From Anaerolineae bacterium (GTDB lineage Bacteria; Chloroflexota; Anaerolineae; Anaerolineales; UBA4823): a stretch of 64,000 bases of DNA. The stretch lies in NCBI GenBank assembly GCA_003327455.1, contig QOQU01000002.1, forward strand, positions 167,963 through 231,962, written 5' to 3'. The stretch's first letter is position 1; every line of letters begins with the position of its first letter. The position numbers were made by a program, and so were the translations under genes. Below the pieces are notes generated by a model that was given only the letters and a program-made list of their open reading frames with translations, did not search any database and was not told the DNA's origin. Below, piece after piece: positions 9,614 to 17,969 of this stretch.

Positions 9614-10720
9614 ATGATGTCCCTGAATAATTCTGCTCTCATAGAAATTCGCAATCTGGTAAAGGCCTTCCCGACATCCGTAGGTGACATTACCGTCTTG
9701 AAGGGTATAAATGCCAAATTTCATCGTGGCGAATTCGTAGGTGTCATCGGAAAATCGGGGAGTGGTAAAACGACATTAGTCAACATGATAGCCGGAATCG
9801 ATCGCCCTACTCAGGGAGAGATCTTCGTGGATAATGTCGCTGTTCACAACTTATCCGAGAACGAACTGGCTATCTGGCGAGGAAAAACGATTGGCATCGT
9901 CTTCCAATTCTTTCAATTATTACCCATGTTATCTCTGATCGAAAATGTCATGTTACCGATGGATTTCTGTAACATGTACACACCCCAGCAGAGAAAAGAA
10001 CGGGCAATGTATTTACTTAACCTGGTTGAAATGGCCGACCACGCTGATAAGTTGCCTTCGGCAATTTCTGGGGGTCAGCAACAACGCGTTGCCATTGCCC
10101 GTGCAATGGCAAATGATCCACCAATTTTACTGGCCGACGAACCTACCGGAAATCTAGACTCCCACTCTGCAAAGATTGTCTTCGATATGTTCGAGCAACT
10201 TGTCCGGGAAGGAAAGACTGTTGTCATGGTCACCCATGATATTAGTCAGGCACGGCGCGTTGATCGCACCTTACTCATTGCTGATGGTGAAATTGTCAAT
10301 GAGTACGTTGCCAAAGCCATTCCTCAATTAGAACATCATCTCATGCTTGAAGCCACCCGTAATCTGGAAGAAATCCATTATGAAGCTGGAACAACAATCT
10401 TGCGCGAAGGAGAAATCGCAGAAAAATTTTTTATCATCACCAAAGGTACTGTCGAAGTTGTCTTGAATATCCCTGATGGCTCAGAAATCATTGTCACTGA
10501 GTTAAAAGCTGGTCAATATTTCGGCGAAATTGAACTTTTACAGGGATGTTTGAACAGAGCAACTCTGCGGGCAGCTTCAAATACTGACGTAAACGTAGTC
10601 GCTCTCTCAAAGTCATTGTTCGATCAAATCTTATCTCAATCTGAAACAGCCAGAGCAGCAATTACAGACCTTGCAAATGAACGTCTGACAGAGAACACCA
10701 AAGCTCGAGAACGCGCATGA
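9614..10720 (+). CDS. ABC transporter ATPase (MacB/LolD type) fused to a cyclic-nucleotide-binding domain
   Basis: A 368-aa ATPase. Residues 1-230 are a MacB/LolD-type ABC domain with Walker A GKSGSGKTT (46-54), signature ISGGQQQR and Walker B ILLADEPTGNLD. Residues about 245-355 form a cyclic-nucleotide-monophosphate-binding fold (GTTILREGEIAEKFFIITKG). Its phosphate-binding cassette reads FGEIELLQGCLNRATLRA, keeping the Glu and Arg that contact the nucleotide in CAP-like proteins. The fusion suggests that a nucleotide or similar effector gates the exporter. The next gene, a permease, overlaps by four bases (ATGA), so the two are translationally coupled. ATG codons at 9614 and 9617 are both possible starts. 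Confidence 0.9.
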   Translation: MMSLNNSALIEIRNLVKAFPTSVGDITVLKGINAKFHRGEFVGVIGKSGSGKTTLVNMIAGIDRPTQGEIFVDNVAVHNLSENELAIWRGKTIGIVFQFFQLLPMLSLIENVMLPMDFCNMYTPQQRKERAMYLLNLVEMADHADKLPSAISGGQQQRVAIARAMANDPPILLADEPTGNLDSHSAKIVFDMFEQLVREGKTVVMVTHDISQARRVDRTLLIADGEIVNEYVAKAIPQLEHHLMLEATRNLEEIHYEAGTTILREGEIAEKFFIITKGTVEVVLNIPDGSEIIVTELKAGQYFGEIELLQGCLNRATLRAASNTDVNVVALSKSLFDQILSQSETARAAITDLANERLTENTKARERA

Positions 10721-13107
10721 TAATCTCATCTCCACGTTGGCGTAAAGTCTTCCATGATTTCTGGAGCAATAAGGCCCGCTCCTTGCTTGTCATCCTCTCA
10801 ATTTTTATCGGTGTACTTAGTGTGGGCATCACCGTCTCTTTATATTATCTGCTAGACCAGGACCTGGCATATAGTTACCAATCAATAAACCCCTCCCATG
10901 CGCAGCTTTATACCAGTCTCTACCAACCAGAGCAACTAAATTCTTTGAGAAGAATTGAGGGTTTGGCAGACATAGACGCTCGTCGTTCAACTGAAGTTCA
11001 GTTAAAACTGCCATCTGGCGAATGGATTGCCCTACAATTGACCGTTGTCCCTGATTATTTAAACCAACATCTTGGCCTTATCCAACCTGTCGAGGGTTCA
11101 TGGCCACCTCTCCCTAAAAGAATCTATCTCGATCGCGGCTCGGTTAAGTATGCCCAGGCTCAAGTAGGGGATATTGTTGAAATCAAATTAGGTGATGAAA
11201 CGATCCGCAGGGCAGAAGTTGGCGGAATTATTAAGGATGGTTATGCCAGCATGGCTTCACCTTTGGGCATCTACGGCGTTGTGAGTATGGAAACTCTGGA
11301 ATGGTTCCATGAACCTGTGGGTTACAACACTGTGCTTCTTAGTGTCAAGGACCTCAACGCCAGCAAAGCAGAAGTCGAAGCCATTGCCAAACAAGTTGCA
11401 GACCAGCTCAATAGAAGCGGTGTTGAGGTATACTACACTCTTTCCTTCAGGCCGGGTGAAAACCCAGGAGCATCCCAAATCCTGGGGGTTGTAGCTGTCA
11501 TCGGTATTCTAGGATTCCTGACGATAGCTTTAGCCGGTTTTCTAATTTTTAACACCTTATCAGCTTTAATAACTCAACATGTCCGCTATATTGGGATCAT
11601 GAAAGCCATTGGAGGACAGACATCCCAAATATTTGCCATGTATCTGGTCTTGATCTCACTCTACAGTTCAGTTGCCGTAATCTTTGCCATACCTCTTTCA
11701 TCAAACCTGGCTTTTCTCGTGGCTTCAATTATGGCAACCCAATTTAATTATGATTCGCTTGGCTTTCGCATCATCCCTCAAGCGATCTTGTGGCAGATCT
11801 TGATCGGATATGGTGTCCCTATTCTGAGCGGCTTCATTCCAATTTTGCAAGGTGTTCGCATCACGATACGAGAAGCTTTATTAGATTACGGGTTGGGAAA
11901 AGGGCAGTTTGGAAAGAACATGATTGATCGAGGACTTGGAAAAATTCGCTTTTTCTCTCGTCCGACACTGATCTCAATCCGCAACACTTTTCGGCGCAAA
12001 GGCAGACTTTTACGCACCCTTTCAACGCTAGCACTTGGTGGTGCAATCTTTATCGGGGTTTTTAATCTTCGCCAATCTCTCATCCAATATATTGAACAAG
12101 TTACGCGCTATTTCCTTTCAGACGTGACCATTGTCTTCAACCAGTATTACCCCCTGGAAAAAATCAACAGGATCGCCAATGAAATTGCAGAAATCGAGCA
12201 TGTTGAAGGCTGGGCATCTATAACTGGCGATTTGATGAAAGATCCCAAAACTGCCGAAGAAACCATAGCAATCCTTGCCCCACCCGCCGATTCACAATTG
12301 ATTGAACCAATCATGATCTCAGGAAGATGGATACTGCCGGAAGACGAAAATGCTATCGTTGTCAACAATGCTTTCTGGCGAGTTCGACCTGACTTAAAGG
12401 TCGGGGATATCCTCACAATCCGCATTCAGGGACGGCTGACGGACTGGAAAATTGTTGGTTTCTTCAAATTTCCCGGTGATTACCAATTGATTGCGTACGG
12501 GAATTATGAGTATGTATCTCAATTGATCGGAACTCCAAAAAGGTCTGCGGAATACCGCTTGATGAGTAGTGCAGTAACTCCCTTAGAACAGAAATCTCTG
12601 GCAGAAAAGGTTGAGAAACATTTCAAATCCAAAGGTTTACAAGTTGCCGGTGTACAAACAGGAGCTGCACTGGTAGAAGCAAATATCAGTAGTATCAATA
12701 TCATCATCTCATTTTTCCTATTTAACGCCATCCTGATCGCATTGGTTGGAGGAATCGGCCTTATGGGGACAATGAGCATGAATGTACTTGAACGCAGTCG
12801 CGAAATCGGAGTACTGCGTGCCATTGGCGCTTCAAGCCGCTCCATCTTCAGCCTGGTTCTGACGGAAGGAATGGTCATTGGATTTCTCAGTTGGGCTCTA
12901 TCCCTGATCATCGCAATACCGATCAGCCGCTTGATGTTTGACGTTCTGATGATTGCCCTGTTCCGTTCAAGTGGCAATTTTAAGCTTTCACTTCCTGGAT
13001 TTATTATCTGGTTTGGGATTATGATTGTAATATCCTGGTTGGCCTGTCTAATACCAGCCAGAAATGCATCAAGGATGACCATTCGTGAAGTATTAGCATA
13101 CGAGTAA
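10717..13107 (+). CDS. ABC transporter permease with two FtsX domains
   Basis: A 796-aa inner-membrane protein. It has an N-terminal transmembrane helix (about 20-45), an extracytoplasmic MacB-PCD-like domain, an FtsX four-helix core at about 255-385, a second membrane segment and soluble domain, and a second FtsX core at about 650-790 containing the typical ERSREIGVLRAIGAS. This duplicated layout is that of MacB-like or lipoprotein/peptide exporters. It overlaps the ATPase gene by four bases and is followed by an adaptor lipoprotein gene, giving a complete ATPase-permease-adaptor set. The substrate is unknown. With no outer membrane expected in Chloroflexota, it more likely acts on envelope components or exports small molecules across one membrane. 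Confidence 0.9.
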   Translation: MIISSPRWRKVFHDFWSNKARSLLVILSIFIGVLSVGITVSLYYLLDQDLAYSYQSINPSHAQLYTSLYQPEQLNSLRRIEGLADIDARRSTEVQLKLPSGEWIALQLTVVPDYLNQHLGLIQPVEGSWPPLPKRIYLDRGSVKYAQAQVGDIVEIKLGDETIRRAEVGGIIKDGYASMASPLGIYGVVSMETLEWFHEPVGYNTVLLSVKDLNASKAEVEAIAKQVADQLNRSGVEVYYTLSFRPGENPGASQILGVVAVIGILGFLTIALAGFLIFNTLSALITQHVRYIGIMKAIGGQTSQIFAMYLVLISLYSSVAVIFAIPLSSNLAFLVASIMATQFNYDSLGFRIIPQAILWQILIGYGVPILSGFIPILQGVRITIREALLDYGLGKGQFGKNMIDRGLGKIRFFSRPTLISIRNTFRRKGRLLRTLSTLALGGAIFIGVFNLRQSLIQYIEQVTRYFLSDVTIVFNQYYPLEKINRIANEIAEIEHVEGWASITGDLMKDPKTAEETIAILAPPADSQLIEPIMISGRWILPEDENAIVVNNAFWRVRPDLKVGDILTIRIQGRLTDWKIVGFFKFPGDYQLIAYGNYEYVSQLIGTPKRSAEYRLMSSAVTPLEQKSLAEKVEKHFKSKGLQVAGVQTGAALVEANISSINIIISFFLFNAILIALVGGIGLMGTMSMNVLERSREIGVLRAIGASSRSIFSLVLTEGMVIGFLSWALSLIIAIPISRLMFDVLMIALFRSSGNFKLSLPGFIIWFGIMIVISWLACLIPARNASRMTIREVLAYE

Positions 13108-13123
13108 AGTTTAGGAGATGATC

Positions 13124-14269
13124 ATGGTTTGGTTTAGAAAATTATTCCTTTCTCTTACAATAATCTTTCTATTTTCTCTCTCTGCCTGTTCGACTGTTGG
13201 TCAGCCAACAGCGTCTCAGTCTGCTGAAACCGAAATACCACCCGTAAAGACTGGTGGTGGAATTATCACCGAAGGGAAAGTAATCCCCAAGAGTTATGTC
13301 CAGCTTTCTTTTCAGGTTAGCGGCAAAGTCAGTGAAATTTTGGTGAAAGAAGGGGATTCAGTAAAAACTGGAGATGTCCTAGTGCGGTTAGGGAACCGCG
13401 CAGAGGCCGAAGCCGAGCTTGCCAGAGCAGAACTGGAATTACTGAACGCTCAACAGGCTTTGAATGATCTAATCGATAATCATCCCATTGAAAAAGCTCG
13501 CGCCCTCGAAGCCGTGGCACAAGCTAACGATAGAGTGCGCAGTGCCAAGTACCAACTCGATAACTTTACCATACCCCAATCTCAACAAAACCTGGATGCT
13601 GTCGAAGCTGTAAAGCTAATGGAAGAACGCCTGGATCAGGCTCGCCTTGCGTTCGAACCCTATAAAAACGATTCTCTTCTCAACGATGCTCGACAGAAGC
13701 TAAAAGAAGCTCTCGATAACGCCCAAAGTGACTACAACGCGGCGGTTAAGAGGTTGAATTACGAAGTTCAACTTGAGGCTGCTAAAGCAGATCTGGAAAA
13801 AGCTCTCGATCATTGGGAAAAAATCAAAAATGGTCCTGATCCGGATCAACTGGCTCTGGCAAAAGCGCGTATCAACGCGGCAGAAATGGCACTTCGATCT
13901 GCTCAAGCACGGCTTGAAAATTTAGAACTTAAAGCTACCATTGATGGCAATGTTGCAAAAATAGATCTTGTGGTCGGAAGTCAGGTAACGCCCAATACAA
14001 TTGTAGTTACGCTTGCAGATTTCTCCTCCTGGTATGTATACACCGAGAACCTCACCGAAATCGAAGTGGTAGAAATTCAGGAAAATCAATCCGTAACAAT
14101 TGTCCCTGATGCCTTACCTGAGTTAGTCTTAACGGGAACGGTGGAATCTATCGGACAGGTGTTTGAAGTGAAACAAGGGGATATTACCTATACGACCAAA
14201 ATTCTTCTAAACGAAAGCGATCCCCGCCTGCGCTGGGGTATGACGGTATTGGTAACATTCCAAAAATAA
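13124..14269 (+). CDS. HlyD/MacA-type membrane-fusion adaptor, lipoprotein
   Basis: A 381-aa periplasmic-adaptor-like protein. A signal sequence ends in the lipobox LSAC, so it is probably lipid-anchored. A biotinyl-lipoyl-like half follows (about 55-90, VSGKVSEILVKEGDSVKTGD), then a long coiled-coil hairpin (about 95-255, rich in Ala, Glu, Leu and Lys) and a beta-barrel region. It completes the ATPase-permease-adaptor operon, starting 16 bases after the permease stop. The second ATG, at 13124, is chosen because AGGAG lies six bases before it. The first ATG (13118) abuts that site. Confidence 0.88.
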   Translation: MVWFRKLFLSLTIIFLFSLSACSTVGQPTASQSAETEIPPVKTGGGIITEGKVIPKSYVQLSFQVSGKVSEILVKEGDSVKTGDVLVRLGNRAEAEAELARAELELLNAQQALNDLIDNHPIEKARALEAVAQANDRVRSAKYQLDNFTIPQSQQNLDAVEAVKLMEERLDQARLAFEPYKNDSLLNDARQKLKEALDNAQSDYNAAVKRLNYEVQLEAAKADLEKALDHWEKIKNGPDPDQLALAKARINAAEMALRSAQARLENLELKATIDGNVAKIDLVVGSQVTPNTIVVTLADFSSWYVYTENLTEIEVVEIQENQSVTIVPDALPELVLTGTVESIGQVFEVKQGDITYTTKILLNESDPRLRWGMTVLVTFQK

Positions 14270-14330
14270 TGATCATGGGTTAAAATCGGAGAAATCCTGG
14301 TAACATTGATGTTCTTCAACGGAGGCGCGC

Positions 14331-15434
14331 TTGTTTTCCTTAGGTAAATTTGCCAAAACCGCTGGCTTATTTCTAATAAACATCATTGTGCTTTTGGCAA
14401 TTGGTTTTGCTGTCTATTTAGGATGGTTAAGATTTAACCAACAAACCAATCCCGTGCTGGCATCCGAGGCGGTCGACATACCCCTCGAGTCGAATCCATC
14501 CCCGCAATCAGACCAGGCATCAATCCCACCAACCTTACCCAGTCTTGCTCAAATTCAACCTGACCGAAACATCTCTCGCCACGCAACCTACCTGACCATC
14601 ATCCCCGAACGTCCGCCAACGGAAGTCCTCACTTATACAGTTAAGTCCGGTGACACTCTGTTTACGATCGCCGAGCGGTACAAGATTCAGCCCGCAACCC
14701 TTTTATGGGGAAATTACGAGGTCCTGCAAGACAATCCTCATTTTCTCAAACCCGGCCAAATTTTAAATATCCTCCCGGTTGACGGCACCTATTACCAATG
14801 GCAGGAAGGGGATACAATAGAAAAAGTTGCCCAATTCTTTAAAACAGATGCCCAAAAAATCCTTGAGTTTCCCGGAAACAACATTGATCTCACAAAAATT
14901 GACGAGCCGAATTCAGGTATTGAACCCGGCACCTGGATCGTTGTGCCCGGCGGTAAACGTGCCATAAAAGATTGGGGACCTCCAGCAATTACACGGAAAA
15001 ATCCCGCCTCAGCTCGTTTTTATGGCTCGGGATCTTGTGGTGAGGTTTATGAAGGAGCAATCGGTTCGGGTAGTTTTGTCTGGCCAACCACCGAACGGAC
15101 GATCTCAGGTTATCAATATGATCCTACCGTTCACCCCGCAATTGACATTGCCGGGCAAATTGGCAATCCTGTCTTTGCAGTAGATGCCGGCGTAGTGGTG
15201 TACTCGGGCTGGAGTGATTTCGGTTATGGTTACCTCATTGTAATTGACCACGGGAACGGATGGCAATCTGCTTACGCACACTTGAATTCGGTTGCCGCCG
15301 GATGCGGTGTCAGCGTATTTCGCGGCGGTGCGATCGGAACGCTGGGCAACTCCGGTAACTCAACCGGTCCACATTTGCATTTCGAACTGATTTTAAACGG
15401 AGTTAAAGTCAACCCACTTGAGTATATTCAGTAA
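14331..15434 (+). CDS. LysM domain M23-family peptidoglycan endopeptidase
   Basis: A 367-aa envelope hydrolase with one N-terminal membrane anchor (about 10-32). A LysM peptidoglycan-binding repeat lies near 101-148 (YTVKSGDTLFTIAERY) and a weaker second one near 153-200. The C-terminal M23 metallopeptidase has its zinc ligands visible: H and D in HPAIDIAG, and the HxH of GPHLHFE. Such proteins cut peptide cross-links during cell-wall growth or division. The start is a TTG preceded at good spacing by GGAGG. It lies 61 bases after the adaptor gene and may be part of the same transcript. Confidence 0.9.
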   Translation: MFSLGKFAKTAGLFLINIIVLLAIGFAVYLGWLRFNQQTNPVLASEAVDIPLESNPSPQSDQASIPPTLPSLAQIQPDRNISRHATYLTIIPERPPTEVLTYTVKSGDTLFTIAERYKIQPATLLWGNYEVLQDNPHFLKPGQILNILPVDGTYYQWQEGDTIEKVAQFFKTDAQKILEFPGNNIDLTKIDEPNSGIEPGTWIVVPGGKRAIKDWGPPAITRKNPASARFYGSGSCGEVYEGAIGSGSFVWPTTERTISGYQYDPTVHPAIDIAGQIGNPVFAVDAGVVVYSGWSDFGYGYLIVIDHGNGWQSAYAHLNSVAAGCGVSVFRGGAIGTLGNSGNSTGPHLHFELILNGVKVNPLEYIQ

Positions 15435-15489
15435 CAAGGAAAAGTATCTTTGCCCCAAAAAATCCTTGTAGTTGCAATCTGCACATTCT

Positions 15490-15517
15490 TTGAGAATCAA
15501 GTACAATTCAGTATATT
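15490..15517 (+). promoter_or_regulatory. putative promoter of the DUF4870 gene
   Basis: TTGAGA and TATATT separated by 16 bases, about 20 bases upstream of the ribosome site of the small membrane protein. Both hexamers are close to the sigma-70 consensus. Confidence 0.45.
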
Positions 15518-15537
15518 TTAATTTGGAGGTTCCTAAA

Positions 15538-15849
15538 ATGAGTGATCAATATTCTTCGGACATCACCAGCGATGACAAGTTATGGGCTGCGTTGAGTTAT
15601 ATTTTTTCTCCCCTGATCCCCATTATTCTCCTCTTGATGGAAGATAAGAAAAATCGACCTTTCATCAAATTCCATGCTGTTCAAGCGATTGCGGCTTTCG
15701 TTGTAATCTTCATTCTTGCCACGGTGACTCTTGGCTGTGGTTCCATTGTTGTCCTGGTTATGTTCTACTGGGCTTATAAAGCCTACCAGGGCGAATATGT
15801 TGAGATTCCCGTAATAACCAATTTCATCAAGAATCAGGGTTGGGTTTAG
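15538..15849 (+). CDS. DUF4870-type small membrane protein
   Basis: A 103-aa protein with two or three predicted membrane segments (SPLIPIILLLM and a longer hydrophobic stretch from about residue 55). The motif FIKFHAVQAI is typical of DUF4870/YtaB-like proteins of unknown function. The ATG at 15538 is chosen because GGAGG stands eight bases upstream. A longer reading frame would start inside the promoter. A clear terminator follows, so it appears to be a single-gene transcript. Confidence 0.85.
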   Translation: MSDQYSSDITSDDKLWAALSYIFSPLIPIILLLMEDKKNRPFIKFHAVQAIAAFVVIFILATVTLGCGSIVVLVMFYWAYKAYQGEYVEIPVITNFIKNQGWV

Positions 15850-15868
15850 TGTAGACCATAAATTAAGT

Positions 15869-15910
15869 CATCGGGCTTTTCTATATCAGACAAGCCCGAT
15901 GTTTAAGTTT
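15869..15910 (+). terminator. intrinsic terminator
   Basis: A perfect 10-bp stem CATCGGGCTT / AAGCCCGATG with a 13-base loop, followed by TTTAAGTTT. It lies just after the small membrane protein gene. Confidence 0.75.
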
Positions 15911-15914
15911 AATC

Positions 15915-15943
15915 TACACAAAGTCGTCTGATTAATTTATAAT
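15915..15943 (+). promoter_or_regulatory. promoter of the glycine cleavage operon
   Basis: TACACA, 17 bases, then a consensus TATAAT (15938-15943). Transcription would start near 15950, about 23 bases before the first riboswitch aptamer. Confidence 0.6.
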
Positions 15944-15972
15944 CATTTTAGAACAAACTAAATAACACTGTA

Positions 15973-16158
15973 GGGGAGAGGCTCAATAACGAGCGCCGAA
16001 GGTGCAAGTTCAGTGGATAGGCGAACTGAACGAAACTCTCAGGCAAAAGGACCCTGCAGTGATGACCTCTGGAAAGTCCGCCTATCCCAAAGGTAGGTGG
16101 CACCGACGGGGCAAACGGAGAAACAAGCTCCGTGAATCTCTCAGGTCAACGACAGAGG
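15973..16158 (+). ncRNA. gcvT riboswitch: tandem glycine riboswitch
   Basis: Two consecutive glycine aptamers. The first runs from GGGGAGAGGCUC through GCGCCGAAGGUGCAA to GAAACUCUCAGGCAAAAGGACC. The second contains GGCACCGACGGGGCAAAC and AAUCUCUCAGGUCAACGACAGAGG. These match the conserved cores of known tandem glycine riboswitches, which bind glycine and activate its breakdown. P1 of the second aptamer (CCTCTG 16065-16070 with CAGAGG 16153-16158) shares bases with the terminator that follows. Ligand-stabilised P1 would therefore block the terminator, giving an ON switch for gcvH-gcvPA-gcvPB. Confidence 0.95.
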
Positions 16159-16191
16159 CGCGCGAAAGATTTCGTGCGCCTTATTCTTTTT
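16156..16191 (+). terminator. riboswitch-controlled intrinsic terminator
   Basis: An 11-bp stem (AGGCGCGCGAA with TTCGTGCGCCT, one G-U pair) and a four-base loop, followed by TATTCTTTTTTC. Its first three bases (16156-16158) belong to the 3' strand of P1 of the second glycine aptamer, so the two structures exclude each other. gcvH starts 31 bases downstream. Confidence 0.85.
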
Positions 16192-16221
16192 TCATCAAAA
16201 TCATTTTTACAGGAGGTACCG

Positions 16222-16611
16222 ATGAACATTCCATCTGACTTAAAATACACGAAAAATGACGAATGGCTACGTGTCGAGGGAAATCAAGGCACAGTCGGAA
16301 TTACCGATTATGCCCAAGAACAACTCTCTGATATCGTCTTTGTTGAGATCCTTGTCAATGAAGGAGACGAAGTCAAACAAGGCGATACCTGCGCCACCGT
16401 CGAGAGTGTAAAAGCCGCTGCAGATGTCTACATGCCCGTCAGTGGCAAAGTCATTGCCATTAACCAATCTCTCCCCGATAAACCCGAAACTGTCAATAGC
16501 GACCCCTACGGCGATGCCTGGATGGTCAAGATTGAAATTAACAACCCCGCGGAAGTTGATCAACTGATGGATGCTGCTGCCTATCAAGCCCATTTAGCTG
16601 AAAAAGAGTAG
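16222..16611 (+). CDS. gcvH: glycine cleavage system H protein
   Basis: A 129-aa lipoyl carrier that shuttles the aminomethyl group between the P, T and L proteins. The lipoylated lysine is in VESVKAA near residue 64, and the fold and length match the family. The ATG at 16222 follows AGGAGG and is the normal N-terminus (a short leader, then YTKNDEW). A longer frame would run through the riboswitch terminator and is rejected. It is the first gene of the riboswitch-controlled operon. Confidence 0.97.
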   Translation: MNIPSDLKYTKNDEWLRVEGNQGTVGITDYAQEQLSDIVFVEILVNEGDEVKQGDTCATVESVKAAADVYMPVSGKVIAINQSLPDKPETVNSDPYGDAWMVKIEINNPAEVDQLMDAAAYQAHLAEKE

Positions 16612-16619
16612 GAGGAGCA

Positions 16620-17969
16620 ATGTTTCTTCCCCATACAGAAAAAGAACGTCAAGAAATGCTGGCAACCATTGGCGTAAATAGCATCGAGGATTTATTTGCT
16701 GCCATCCCCGAAAAGTACCGCTTCCCCGACTTGAATTTACCCTCTGCCCTAACCGAAATGGAAGCTCAAGCAGCAATCTCTGATTTAGCCTCATGGAACG
16801 ACAATCTCACAGAGATGATCTGTTTCTTGGGAGCAGGGGCATATAACCACTATGTGCCAGCCGTAGTGGATACCATCATCCGCAGAGGCGAGTTCCTTAC
16901 TGCTTATACCCCCTACCAACCCGAAGTCTCCCAGGGTACACTTCAGGCAATTTTCGACTATCAAAGCTTGATGACCGCCCTGACAGGGATGGAGGTTTCC
17001 AATGCTTCACACTATGATGGGGCAACAGCCGTTGCCGAAGCAGTTACAATGGCAAATGCCCACTTTCGCGGTAAACGCAACCGTGTCATTCTTTCCCCCG
17101 CCCTGCATCCCCATTATCGTCAAACTGTCAGGACTTACCATGCCAATACCGGCATTCAGTTTGTCGGAGACGAACCCGAAGTAGACCTTCTAGCTCACCC
17201 AAATCATCTCGCCAATCTCTTAGATGACAACACAGCCCTGGTCATGGTCCAATATCCAGATTTCTTTGGACGCATTTATGACTACACAAACCTGGCTGAA
17301 AAAGTTCATCAAGCGGGTGCCCTTTTTGCAGTTTCTGTGAATCCAATTGCATTGGGTTTGCTCAAGGCACCTGGAGAATTTGGTGCCGATATCGTTACCG
17401 GAGAAGGACAACCCTTAGGAATTCCACTTTCGTATGGTGGTCCCTATTTAGGTATTTTTACCACCAGAAAAGAATTTGTTAGAAAAATGGCTGGTCGTCT
17501 GGTTGGCGAGACTGTTGATAACCGCGGTCAAAAAGCTTATGTCCTCACTCTAACTGCCCGCGAACAACATATCCGCCGTGAAAAAGCCACTTCGAATATT
17601 TGCACCAATCAAGGTCTCATGGCGTTGGCAGCGGCTGTGTATCTAAGTCTGGTGGGCAAGCACGGTCTCCGTCAGCTCGCAGAGCTTTGCTATCACAAAG
17701 CCCATTATGCTGCACAACAAATTGCTGCTCTTGAGGGTTTCTCTCTCTGGTCACATGAACCCTTTTTTAACGAGTTCGTAGTCAAGGCGCCGATATCCCC
17801 TGCAGTCTTAAATGAAAAACTGCTTGAATACGGGATTGTTGGGGGATATGACCTTGGACAAGATTATCCTTCCTTACAAAACCACATTATGTTTGCCGTA
17901 ACCGAGATGAACACCAAAGAAGAAATTGATTATTTGGTATCGACCCTGGCGGAGGTGAGCCATGCCTGA
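16620..17969 (+). CDS. gcvPA: glycine dehydrogenase (decarboxylating) subunit 1
   Basis: A 449-aa N-terminal half of the split P protein, which decarboxylates glycine with pyridoxal phosphate. It starts with the expected FLPHTEKERQEML and includes FLGAGAYNHYVPAVVDTI, typical of GcvPA. This half lacks the PLP lysine and supports the partner subunit. AGGAGG precedes the ATG. It overlaps gcvPB by eight bases. Confidence 0.97.
   Translation: MFLPHTEKERQEMLATIGVNSIEDLFAAIPEKYRFPDLNLPSALTEMEAQAAISDLASWNDNLTEMICFLGAGAYNHYVPAVVDTIIRRGEFLTAYTPYQPEVSQGTLQAIFDYQSLMTALTGMEVSNASHYDGATAVAEAVTMANAHFRGKRNRVILSPALHPHYRQTVRTYHANTGIQFVGDEPEVDLLAHPNHLANLLDDNTALVMVQYPDFFGRIYDYTNLAEKVHQAGALFAVSVNPIALGLLKAPGEFGADIVTGEGQPLGIPLSYGGPYLGIFTTRKEFVRKMAGRLVGETVDNRGQKAYVLTLTAREQHIRREKATSNICTNQGLMALAAAVYLSLVGKHGLRQLAELCYHKAHYAAQQIAALEGFSLWSHEPFFNEFVVKAPISPAVLNEKLLEYGIVGGYDLGQDYPSLQNHIMFAVTEMNTKEEIDYLVSTLAEVSHA

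Noticed and set aside
12519..13082. A 187-codon open frame antisense to the permease gene
   Set aside because: It has no ribosome site, is rich in Arg and Ile as expected from the opposite strand of a membrane gene, and the permease is clearly the real gene.
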